Assembly (NCBI GenBank): GCA_002270465.1
Contig: NQOF01000006.1
Location: forward strand, 1-64,000
DNA: 64,000 bases
Source of the DNA: Blautia hominis
GTDB lineage: Bacteria; Bacillota; Clostridia; Lachnospirales; Lachnospiraceae
Reading direction: 5' to 3'
Shown: piece after piece, positions 40,254-47,914 of the stretch
How the letters are laid out: each line of letters begins with the position of its first letter
Numbering within the stretch: position 1 is the first letter of the stretch
The notes under the pieces: model-generated
The model's database searches: none
Told to the model about the DNA's origin: nothing
What the model saw: the letters and a program-made list of their open reading frames with translations, nothing else
Program-made: the position numbers and the translations under genes

Positions 40254-41591
40254 TTATATGCGCTGACTTTTGTTTTGTGTCCTGCACAGACGGCGGAATT
40301 TGAAGATCAGGGGCAGGATCATGAGACACCAGATGATAGGCTCTGCAATAATGATCCCCATATACTGAAGCGCAGGAGTCAGAAACAGTGCGATCAATAC
40401 TTTGCCTATCAGTTCAATGAAGCTGGATATGACAGGGGTGATATGGTCACCGATAGCCTGCAGGGCATTTCTTAAGATGTTGATTCCGCAGGCCACAAAA
40501 TACAGCAGAGAGTTGATGCGCAGGTATCTGGAGGCGTTTTCCACAACCACAGGGCTGCTGCTGCCCGTGACCAGATGGATCAGGAAGGGAGCTGCCGTGT
40601 AGCTTAATAAGATAATGACGAAAGTCCACCCCCATGTGATGAACAGTGCCTGCCGGATTCCGGTTTTTACCCGGCAAAACTTGCCGGCGCCGAAGTTCTG
40701 CCCGCAGAAGGTGGCCATGGTCACGCCCATGACGGAGATAGGCAGAAAATAAAATTCGCAGATTTTCCTGGCGGCTGTGTGTGCCACAATGATCTCTGTG
40801 CCGAAGGTATTGATGGCGCACTGGAGGGCAAGGGTACCGAAAAATACCAGGGACATCATAAGTGCCATGGACAGGCCGGAGGAGAAGAGCACTTTCACCA
40901 TGGTCCGGCTCAGCTTAAAATCTTCAGGCTTTAAGCGGAAGATGGGATAGCGTTTCCACATGTATATAAAACTCAGCACCACGGACACACTCTGTGCCAG
41001 GACAGTGGCCAGGGCAGCACCGCGGACGCCCATATGGAACTCCAGGATGAACAGCAGGTCAAGCCCCACATTCAGTAGGGCAGCGCAGACCAGAAATAAA
41101 AGCGGGGCCACTGTGTCCCCCACAGCCCGCATGATACCGGCCAGCGCGTTGTAGAGCATGGTGATGAGCATACCCATAAGAATGATCCTTATGTACCCGG
41201 ACGCTTGGGGAAGGAGATGCTTTGGAACCTGCAGGAGAGATAAAAATCCGTTGAGCCCCAAAAGAGATACTGCCGTCAGTACCACTGTGGTCAGAAATCC
41301 CAGCAGAAACGTTCCGGCCGCCGCTTTTTTGAGCCGTTCCTTTTTATCAGCGCCGAAGCTCTGGGAGACAATGATGGAAAAGCCGTTGGTCAGACCCTGC
41401 AGAAAGCCGATGAGCAGTGTACTGATGGCAGTTGTTGCTCCCACAGCGGCCAGAGAGGCTTCACCGAGTGTGCTTCCCACGATCCTTGTGTCAGCCAGAC
41501 TGTAAAAAAGCTGGAACAGATTGCCCAGACATACGGGAAGCGCAAAGGAAAGCATGAGTTTGGTAGGGTTTCCCTGAGTCAGATTCTTCAT
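40254..41591 (-). CDS. MATE-family efflux transporter (445 aa)
   Basis: Twelve membrane segments in the MATE pattern: NLTQGNPTKLMLSFALPVCLGNLFQLFY at the start, DTRIVGSTLGEASLAAVGATTAIS (about 33-56), a central repeat boundary near residue 230, and QNFGAGKFCRVKTGIRQAL (about 309-327). It exports cationic compounds or metabolites using Na+ or H+. I take the ATG at 41591 (MKNLTQGNP); in-frame ATG codons at 41636 and 41681 extend into untypical sequence. Single gene, divergent from the next. Confidence 0.92.
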   Translation of the reverse strand: MKNLTQGNPTKLMLSFALPVCLGNLFQLFYSLADTRIVGSTLGEASLAAVGATTAISTLLIGFLQGLTNGFSIIVSQSFGADKKERLKKAAAGTFLLGFLTTVVLTAVSLLGLNGFLSLLQVPKHLLPQASGYIRIILMGMLITMLYNALAGIMRAVGDTVAPLLFLVCAALLNVGLDLLFILEFHMGVRGAALATVLAQSVSVVLSFIYMWKRYPIFRLKPEDFKLSRTMVKVLFSSGLSMALMMSLVFFGTLALQCAINTFGTEIIVAHTAARKICEFYFLPISVMGVTMATFCGQNFGAGKFCRVKTGIRQALFITWGWTFVIILLSYTAAPFLIHLVTGSSSPVVVENASRYLRINSLLYFVACGINILRNALQAIGDHITPVISSFIELIGKVLIALFLTPALQYMGIIIAEPIIWCLMILPLIFKFRRLCRTQNKSQRI

Positions 41592-41820
41592 AATTTTTAT
41601 TCTCCAATGATCATTTTTCTCAAAATCCTTTACCATAATATCACAAGACCGGAAAATAGCAAGTTCTAAGTTGCTGTCCACAGGGGGGAAACGGTAAGGT
41701 AACCGTTTGGCTGTCTGAACTGATACACGGTAATTCTAAAATCTCCATAAAGTCTTTTAAAATCCCTTCCTTTCTTAATTCAGAAGTGATAAAATCTAAA
41801 TCAACACAAAAAAAGGACGG

Positions 41821-42456
41821 ATGAATGAACAAATGAAGAAACCACAGATGAAAGATGAGACAAGAAAAAAAGTTGATAACTTCTGGTACTATTATAAGTT
41901 TCATGTGCTGATCGGAGCATTTCTGCTTTTTATGGCAGTCGTATTTATTAAAGACATGCTGAGCAAAGTGGATTATGATTATAACATTGCTTTTGTCACA
42001 GATTACATGATCGCGGATGAGGACAGCCAGGCTCTGCAGAGTTATTTTGAGACCAATGCAGAGGACCTGAACGGGGACGGGGAAGTCCATGTGCAGATAC
42101 AGAATTATGTTCTGCCTGCAGAGGATGCCCAGGGATATGATCCCCAGATGCTGGCAGCAGGCCAGACCAAGATGACCGTGGACCTGCAGGAAGGAACCAG
42201 TATGATCTTCTTTATCAGTGAACAGAATTATGAAAAGTTCAAAGACGCTGATGTTTTTCCGGAAAAACTGGAAGACTTTACAAAGATGGAAGACTGTGCC
42301 GCCTATGCCGAGATGGGGAACCCTTCGTCTGTCAAGGACCTGTATGTTGCCATGCGCAGCCTGGAAGGAACCAAGATGGAGAAGGATGAGGAGATGTTAT
42401 CTTATTATGACGCCTGTGAAACACTTTTGAACAAATTTGTTTCCGGTGGAAAGTGA
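41821..42456 (+). CDS. Hypothetical membrane-anchored protein (211 aa)
   Basis: A basic cytoplasmic N-terminus (MNEQMKKPQMKDETRKKVDN), one membrane segment (about 25-46, FHVLIGAFLLFMAVVFIKDM) and an extracytoplasmic alpha/beta domain of about 160 residues. No named family recognised, but the layout FWYYYKFHVLIGAF recurs to my recollection in Lachnospiraceae hypothetical proteins. The outer part resembles a shortened solute-binding lobe. ATG at 41821 follows AAAAGGACGG. Terminator downstream at 42495. Confidence 0.75.
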   Translation: MNEQMKKPQMKDETRKKVDNFWYYYKFHVLIGAFLLFMAVVFIKDMLSKVDYDYNIAFVTDYMIADEDSQALQSYFETNAEDLNGDGEVHVQIQNYVLPAEDAQGYDPQMLAAGQTKMTVDLQEGTSMIFFISEQNYEKFKDADVFPEKLEDFTKMEDCAAYAEMGNPSSVKDLYVAMRSLEGTKMEKDEEMLSYYDACETLLNKFVSGGK

Positions 42457-42494
42457 CAGAAAGCACGCACTGCGGGCTTCCTATTGTCACGAAT

Positions 42495-42543
42495 AAAAAG
42501 ATGATTAGGGAACTTGTCAGTTCAGTTCCCCGATCATCTTTTT
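42495..42543. terminator. Bidirectional terminator overlapping alarmone synthetase 3' end
   Basis: AAAAAGATGAT plus GGGAAC on the left pair with GTTCCC plus ATCATCTTTTT on the right. The right arm lies inside the last codons of the minus-strand gene (stop at 42517). Confidence 0.8.
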
Positions 42544-43203
42544 AATATTCTGCATTTGATTGTCCACCGCTGTGATGGTGTGGGCGCATTCCAGAAGCTC
42601 CATGCTTATGAGTTCATGGTCTTTGTTGCTGCCCAGCTCCTTTTTATACCTGAGCTGGTGCTCCAGGCTGGCCCAGAAGTCCATGCCTATGGTCCGTATC
42701 TGTACTTCAGCCCGCATGGGAGTCTTTCCCTCTGCGAAGAAGACGGGAATCTCCACGATCATGTGGTAGCTTCTGTAACCGTTGGGTTTGGGATTCAGGA
42801 TGTAATCTTTGATGCGGAGGATCTTAATGTCGTCCTGCTCTGCAAGAAGATCAGCAACCGTGTAAATGTCATCTATGAAGGAACAGATGACGCGGATCCC
42901 GGCCACATCGTTTAATTGTTCCCTGATATTGGTCTCTGTAAATTCGTATCCCAGTTTTTGGAGCTTGCTGTAGATACTCATGGGCTTTTTGATCCTAGTC
43001 TTGATGGAGGAGATGGGATTACGGTTGTATTTTACGGAGAATTCGTCATCCAGCACTTCCAGTTTTGTCTGTATCTCTCGGATGGCACAGCGGTACATCA
43101 TCATAAGAGAATTGTAATAATCCGTGTTCTTTATAAAGCGCTCCGGAAAGCGCACATCAAATTCCTGGGGAGGAATGTTTATATCTTCCTGTGTGTTCTG
43201 CAA
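42517..43203 (-). CDS. Small alarmone synthetase, RelQ/YjbM-like (228 aa)
   Basis: GTP pyrophosphokinase domain without the HD hydrolase and TGS/ACT parts of long RelA/SpoT: SIKTRIKKPMSIYSKLQKLG (about 64-83, G-loop region), NDVAGIRVICSFIDDIY (about 98-114), IKDYILNPKPNGYRSYHMIVEIP (about 131-153), AEVQIRTIGMDFWASLEHQLRYKK (about 164-187). It makes (p)ppGpp from ATP and GDP/GTP. Length fits RelQ-type enzymes. A repeat element (43238-43368) lies just upstream of its start. Confidence 0.93.
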   Translation of the reverse strand: MQNTQEDINIPPQEFDVRFPERFIKNTDYYNSLMMMYRCAIREIQTKLEVLDDEFSVKYNRNPISSIKTRIKKPMSIYSKLQKLGYEFTETNIREQLNDVAGIRVICSFIDDIYTVADLLAEQDDIKILRIKDYILNPKPNGYRSYHMIVEIPVFFAEGKTPMRAEVQIRTIGMDFWASLEHQLRYKKELGSNKDHELISMELLECAHTITAVDNQMQNIKKMIGELN

Positions 43204-43237
43204 AAAAAATGCCTTCTTTCGTGTTTTTTTCCAGTAT

Positions 43238-43368
43238 GTAACAGTTCACACAAGCTGAACCGTTACGCATCCGGCCATTAAAATCGCTTCGCGATGGGCT
43301 GGATAAAGCTGGCACTACTTTTTCATACGGTCAGCGCTGTAAATGCGCAGACCTGTCTGAACTGTTAC
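43238..43368. repeat. Palindromic interspersed element, family B, copy 1
   Basis: Perfect 11-bp ends GTAACAGTTCA / TGAACTGTTAC. Internal ACGGTCAGCGCTGTAAATGC, GCGCAGACCT and TCGCTTCGCGATGGG match the other family B copies at 46819 and 61695. CAGTAT occurs just before (43232-43237) and three bases after (43371-43376) the element. Confidence 0.8.
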
Positions 43369-43501
43369 TTCAGTATAACGGAAAATTAAGGTTACGTCAA
43401 TGTGGGGATGGTATTTTGCGGAAACTTATAGTATAATAACATAGACTATGTCAAGAAGTAAGAACCTGCAGCAGCAGGCAGGAGAAAGGCAGCTAAATCA
43501 T

Positions 43502-44359
43502 ATGTTTGGATATGTGACGGTGGATAAACCGGAGCTGAAAGTCAAAGAATTTTATCAGTATAAGGCATATTACTGCGGACTTTGCAAAACCCTGAAAGAA
43601 GAATATGGATTTCAGGGCAGGATGACGCTTACCTATGATATGACATTTCTGGTGGTGCTCCTCACTTCTCTTTATGAGAGCGAGACCAGGGAGATCAGTT
43701 CCCGATGTCCGGTGCATCCGGTGAAGAAGATCCCTATGCTTCAGAATGAGATCACGCAGTACGGCGCCAGGATGAATATCCTGCTCTCTTTTTACCATTT
43801 TGCCGATGACTGGCAGGATGAAAAGAGTATGAAGGGACTGGCAGGCATCCATCTGTTTAAGAAAAAAGCCAGGAAAGTATGTCAGGAATACCCAAGGCAG
43901 AGTAAGGCGATCAGGGTGCAGCTCAAAAAACTTTCCGATCTCGAAAAGAGGCAGGAGACGGATCTGGATCTGGTGTCCGGTTGTTTCGGGGAACTGATGG
44001 CAGAAATATTTGTTATCCGGGAGGATGTCTGGGAAGACTATTTAAGGAAATTCGGTTTTTATCTGGGAAAATTCATTTATATTATGGATGCCTACGATGA
44101 CCTGGAAAAGGATATGGAGAAGGGCAGTTATAACCCTCTGAAGTACCTTTATGAATCCTATGGGGAGGATAAAGAAGGATATGAGAAAGAAGTATACGAT
44201 ATCCTTCTCATGATGATGGCTGAGGCCAGTGGTGCCTTTGAGATGCTTCCCTGTGTGAAGGAGGCGGAGCTGCTTCGGAATATTATCTATTCCGGTGTCT
44301 GGTCAAAATATAATAAATTAAAAAAAGAAAGACAGGAGATAAAAGAGAACCATGATTAA
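43502..44359 (+). CDS. DUF5685-family protein (285 aa)
   Basis: Conserved Clostridia family without known activity. N-terminal [20 protein letters not shown] followed by [14 protein letters not shown] with a C-x2-C pair (about residues 25-28), RCPVHPVKK (Cys, His), a helical bundle and [22 protein letters not shown] near residue 200, an Asp-rich motif like that of helical isoprenoid-binding folds. I start at the ATG at 43502 because family members begin MFGYV; a longer frame from 43448 has a weaker site. The J-domain gene overlaps by eight bases. Confidence 0.88.
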   Translation: MFGYVTVDKPELKVKEFYQYKAYYCGLCKTLKEEYGFQGRMTLTYDMTFLVVLLTSLYESETREISSRCPVHPVKKIPMLQNEITQYGARMNILLSFYHFADDWQDEKSMKGLAGIHLFKKKARKVCQEYPRQSKAIRVQLKKLSDLEKRQETDLDLVSGCFGELMAEIFVIREDVWEDYLRKFGFYLGKFIYIMDAYDDLEKDMEKGSYNPLKYLYESYGEDKEGYEKEVYDILLMMMAEASGAFEMLPCVKEAELLRNIIYSGVWSKYNKLKKERQEIKENHD

Positions 44360-45005
44360 CAATCCTTATGAAGTGCTGGGCGTTTCACAAAATGCCAGCA
44401 ATGACGAAATCAAGAGAGCATACCGGGATTTGAGCAGAAAATACCATCCCGATTCCTATGTGGACAATCCGCTGGCAGGATTGGCAGAGGAGAAGTTCAA
44501 GGAAGTACAGGAAGCGTATGACCAGATCATGCGTGAGAGGGACGGAGGCTACCAGAGCGGTTACGGCAGTGGTTCAGGCAGCAGTTACAGCTCCGGAGGA
44601 TACAGCCAGCAGAACTATGCGTCACAGGAGGATGGCGTGCAGCTTCAGGCAGCAGCCAACTATCTCAATGCCCGCCAGTACCAGCAGGCCCTCAATGTGC
44701 TTTCCCGCATACAGAACAGAAGTGCCCAGTGGTATTATTTGAGCGCAGTGGCCAACATGGGAATGGGAAATAACGTAAATGCCCTGAATCTGGCAAGACA
44801 GGCATCCAGTATGGAACCGGGCAATCCGGAGTATTCCAATCTGGTGAACCGCCTGCAGTGGAACAGCCAGCGCTACCAGGGCGGCGGCAGCCCTTACGCA
44901 AACAACGGCGGCTCCTCCTGTGGTACAGGCAACTTCTGCTGTGATCTATGGTGTGCTGACAGTATGTGTGAGTGTATGGGAGGAGATCTTTGTCCATGCT
45001 TGTAA
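44352..45005 (+). CDS. J-domain protein with Cys-rich tail (217 aa)
   Basis: Residues 4-65 are a DnaJ domain with the HPD motif (His32-Pro33-Asp34) that stimulates Hsp70 ATPase. A Gly/Ser/Tyr-rich linker (about 66-92) and TPR-like helices ([20 protein letters not shown], about 100-170) follow. The last 30 residues hold nine Cys ([24 protein letters not shown]), perhaps a metal site. It overlaps both neighbours (DUF5685 by 8 bases, membrane protein by 10), so the three products probably work together as a specialised co-chaperone unit. Confidence 0.9.
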   Translation: MINNPYEVLGVSQNASNDEIKRAYRDLSRKYHPDSYVDNPLAGLAEEKFKEVQEAYDQIMRERDGGYQSGYGSGSGSSYSSGGYSQQNYASQEDGVQLQAAANYLNARQYQQALNVLSRIQNRSAQWYYLSAVANMGMGNNVNALNLARQASSMEPGNPEYSNLVNRLQWNSQRYQGGGSPYANNGGSSCGTGNFCCDLWCADSMCECMGGDLCPCL

Positions 45006-45535
45006 ATGGAAAGAAAATGGCCGTGTCCGGCCTTCTGATGGCATTATCGGTAGTCATGATCATACTCAGCGGTGTCCTGGACTTTAATACGCTATTCTTT
45101 CTGGCAGCGGCAGCCTTCTGTGTAGGGATCATTGTCCGGGAATATGAGTTGAAGACAGGAATTGTTTTTTTTGCAGGTACTCTGCTTTTGGGTTTTCTTC
45201 TGGCACCTCAGAAGCTGTACTGTATCACCTTTGCCATGATGGGAGCCTATGTGCTTTTTGTGGAGGGCCTGTATCGTTTCCTTGGAAGACACCAGAACAT
45301 AAAGAATCCGAAGCTGGTCTTTGGGGCCGGGAAATTTGTGATTTTTAATCTTATGTATCTGCCTGCACTCTTTCTGTTCCCAAAACTACTTTTTGCAGGT
45401 GAGATATCAGGAAAAGTGATGCTGTTCTTCCTGTTGGGAGGCCAGATCGCCTTGTTTTTGTTTGACAAGGCGTATGAATACTTTTTGATCCGCATGTGGG
45501 GGAACTGGCGCGGAAAATTATTTGGGAGAGGGTAA
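44996..45535 (+). CDS. Hypothetical membrane protein (179 aa)
   Basis: Five hydrophobic segments at about residues 8-24, 27-43, 50-85 (two), 110-130 and 138-158; the C-terminus is basic. No named family, though its fixed position behind DUF5685 and the J-domain gene suggests it anchors that complex in the membrane. ATG at 44996 lies inside the end of the J-domain gene with GGGAGGAG upstream; the frame from 44972 lacks a ribosome site. cyuA starts three bases after its stop, so all four genes may be one transcript. Confidence 0.78.
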   Translation: MLVNGKKMAVSGLLMALSVVMIILSGVLDFNTLFFLAAAAFCVGIIVREYELKTGIVFFAGTLLLGFLLAPQKLYCITFAMMGAYVLFVEGLYRFLGRHQNIKNPKLVFGAGKFVIFNLMYLPALFLFPKLLFAGEISGKVMLFFLLGGQIALFLFDKAYEYFLIRMWGNWRGKLFGRG

Positions 45536-45538
45536 AAA

Positions 45539-46819
45539 ATGATGACAAATGAAATGATAGAAGATTATATAAAAATCCTGGAATCTGAACTGGTTCCTGC
45601 CATGGGCTGCACAGAGCCCATCGCGCTTGCGTACGGCGGTGCCAGGGCGAGGGAGATATTGGGCGGGATGCCTGAAAAAGTCATTGCTAAATGCAGCGGC
45701 AATATCATTAAAAATGTACGCTGTGTGACCATACCTAATTCCAAAGGTCTGGTTGGTATAGAGGCCGGGGTACTTCTGGGCATTGCCGGCGGAAATGCCG
45801 GGAAGCAGATGGAAGTCCTGGAGGATGTTTCAGACGCGGACATTGAGATGGCGAAACAGATGCTGCAAAAAGGTGTCTGTAAGGTGGAATTTCTGGACAG
45901 TCCCAGTGTGCTTCATATTATTTTGGAGCTGTACACAGAGGAGCACAGCGCAGTAGTGGAGATCCGTGACGGACACACCAACATCACCAGCATCCGAAAA
46001 GACGGAGAAGAACTGCTGGAGGGTGCCGCTAAATTTGAGTATGATGACACAGATGAGAGAAAAGTCATCCTGAATATGGAAAATATCAAGGAGTTTGCCG
46101 ACACGGTGGAACTTTCCAAAGTGCAGCATCTCATTGAACGACAGATCACCTGCAATATGGCCATTGCCAATGAGGGCATGAAGGGGGAATACGGTCTGGG
46201 ACTTGGGAAACTTCTGGTGGAATCCTACCCGGATACCACGCTGAACCAGATGAAAGCCTATGCAGCAGCAGGTTCAGAGGCCAGGATGGGCGGATGTGAC
46301 CTTCCGGTCATCATCAATTCCGGTTCCGGTAACCAGGGCATTGCCTCCTCCGTACCGGTGGTGGTGTATGCCAGGATCAAGCAGGTGGACCAGGAGACAC
46401 TTTACCGTTCCCTGGTATTCTCCAATCTGCTGACGATCTACCAGAAAACTTATATCGGCAAGCTGTCCGCCTTCTGCGGTGCGGTTTCCGCCTCCTGTGC
46501 CAGCGGTGCAGCTCTCACCTATATGGTGGGCGGTACTCTGGACCAGATAAAAATGACGGTGGAAAATACATTGGCTAATATTCCGGGCATTATCTGTGAC
46601 GGAGCGAAGATCTCCTGTGCAGCCAAGATAGCCACCAGCCTGGATGCTGCCATTATGGCCCATAACCTGGCAATGAAAAACAAAGTCTATGCCCCTTACA
46701 CGGGAATCCTCCAGGAGGATACCCCTGAGACCATCAGTTGTGTGGGATACATAGGCAAGGAAGGCATGAAGCAGACCGACAAAGAGATACTGAAGATCAT
46801 GATCGAACATAACGAATAA
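45539..46819 (+). CDS. cyuA: L-cysteine desulfidase family protein CyuA
   Basis: Fe-S enzyme that breaks L-cysteine to pyruvate, ammonia and sulfide (CyuA/YhaM, related to iron-sulfur serine dehydratase alpha). Seen: ESELVPAMGCTEPIALAYGGARA (about 15-37, Cys ligand in MGCTEP), CSGNIIKNVRCVTIPNSKGLVGIEAG, SGSGNQGIASSVPVVVYA, GAVSASCASGAALTYMVGG and NIPGIICDGAKISCAAKIA with conserved Cys. 426 aa is normal. The last codons are duplicated by an adjacent repeat element, without changing the reading frame. It could provide sulfide or cysteine detoxification; the D-cysteine route is encoded at 55902. Confidence 0.93.
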   Translation: MMTNEMIEDYIKILESELVPAMGCTEPIALAYGGARAREILGGMPEKVIAKCSGNIIKNVRCVTIPNSKGLVGIEAGVLLGIAGGNAGKQMEVLEDVSDADIEMAKQMLQKGVCKVEFLDSPSVLHIILELYTEEHSAVVEIRDGHTNITSIRKDGEELLEGAAKFEYDDTDERKVILNMENIKEFADTVELSKVQHLIERQITCNMAIANEGMKGEYGLGLGKLLVESYPDTTLNQMKAYAAAGSEARMGGCDLPVIINSGSGNQGIASSVPVVVYARIKQVDQETLYRSLVFSNLLTIYQKTYIGKLSAFCGAVSASCASGAALTYMVGGTLDQIKMTVENTLANIPGIICDGAKISCAAKIATSLDAAIMAHNLAMKNKVYAPYTGILQEDTPETISCVGYIGKEGMKQTDKEILKIMIEHNE

Positions 46820-46957
46820 AATATGTAACTATTCAGTAGGTCTGCGCATTCACTGCGCTGACCGTAAGAAAGCATTTTGCAGCCAAGCAAAAATCCCATC
46901 GCCAAAGGCGATTCTGTATGGATTTTTGCCTGTAACTGTGAGGGTACTGAACAGTTC
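46819..46957. mobile_element. Palindromic interspersed element, family B, copy 2 (inverted)
   Basis: Ends GTAACTATTCAGTA (46825 onward) and TACTGAACAGTTC. About 85-90% alike by eye to the copy at 61695 read on the other strand (both have CAGAATCGCCTTTGGCGATG and ACGGTCAGCGCAGTGAATGC). The 11-bp direct repeat CATAACGAATA flanks it (46808-46818 and 46958-46968); the left copy is the end of cyuA with its stop codon. Confidence 0.88.
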
Positions 46958-46980
46958 CATAACGAATAGAAGGGATAGCA

Positions 46981-47880
46981 ATGGAATTTTTACGTTTATT
47001 GGCCGGGCCGCTCATCGGAGCGGTCATTGGCTACTGTACAAACTATATTGCAGTGAAAATGCTTTTTCGCCCCCTGTATCCGGTGAAGATCGGAAATTGG
47101 ACACTGCCCTTTACACCTGGTATTATACCCAGAGGAAAAGGCAGACTGGCGAAGGCTCTGGGAAGTGCTGTGGGTGACCATCTGATCACTAAGAAGGACC
47201 TGGAAGACATGCTTTTGTCCGAGGGTGTGAAAAGTACTATTGTCAGCCGGATCAGCCAAGGCATACAGAAAGTGCAGAACAGTGATGATACGGTTGAGAG
47301 TTTCCTGCAGCACTATGTGGAGCAGGATGACTATGAGACCATGCGGGGAAAACTGGAGAATTTTATTACAGACCGTATTACAGAAGGGCTGGACAAGCTG
47401 GATGTAGGTGCCATCATCGCGGAGGAGGGTGCCAAGGAAGTGAAGCAGAAATTCCAGGGTTCTATGGTGTCCATGTTCCTTACGGATGACCTGATCAACT
47501 CCATTGCGGAACCGATCGGCAGAAAAGTAGGGGATTATATCAGAGAGAACGGCCATGACAAGATCCACCCGGTCGTAGTTGGGGAGATCGCCGCTGTGGA
47601 GAGCCGCAGGATCAGCGATATTGTGGAATCCATCCCTCTGGGTGAGGATAAGATCAGCGCTCTGGTGGAAAGCATCTACGTGAAATTTGTAGGTGACAAG
47701 GCAGGCGAACTGGCTGAAAAGTTCCAGATCGCAAAAGTAGTGGAGGAAAAAGTAAACGGCATGGATGTGCTGGAAGTGGAGAATATCCTCATGTCTATTA
47801 TGAAGAAAGAACTCAATGCGGTCATTAATCTGGGCGCATTGATCGGATTCATCATCGGACTGCTGAATCTGCTGCTGTAA
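46981..47880 (+). CDS. DUF445/YheB-family membrane protein (299 aa)
   Basis: N-terminal membrane segment with LAGPLIGAVIGYCTNYIAVKMLFRPLYPVKIGNWTLPFTPGIIPRG pattern (residues 6-52; the invariant TNxxAVxMLFxP and PGxIP motifs), a long helical soluble middle (GLDKLDVGAIIAEEGAKEVK) and a C-terminal hydrophobic segment (about 278-298). YheB-type proteins concern spore-associated or envelope functions in Bacillus; role unproven. ATG at 46981 follows AGAAGGGATAGC, which lies just after the duplicated target site of the repeat element. Confidence 0.88.
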   Translation: MEFLRLLAGPLIGAVIGYCTNYIAVKMLFRPLYPVKIGNWTLPFTPGIIPRGKGRLAKALGSAVGDHLITKKDLEDMLLSEGVKSTIVSRISQGIQKVQNSDDTVESFLQHYVEQDDYETMRGKLENFITDRITEGLDKLDVGAIIAEEGAKEVKQKFQGSMVSMFLTDDLINSIAEPIGRKVGDYIRENGHDKIHPVVVGEIAAVESRRISDIVESIPLGEDKISALVESIYVKFVGDKAGELAEKFQIAKVVEEKVNGMDVLEVENILMSIMKKELNAVINLGALIGFIIGLLNLLL

Positions 47881-47914
47881 GATGGATGAACGGATATGGA
47901 ATAGGAGAGCCGGA

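Noticed and set aside
41821-42456. Idea that this membrane-anchored protein is a toxin or immunity protein
   Set aside because: Only a signal-anchor layout is visible and the surrounding genes are housekeeping; no partner gene.
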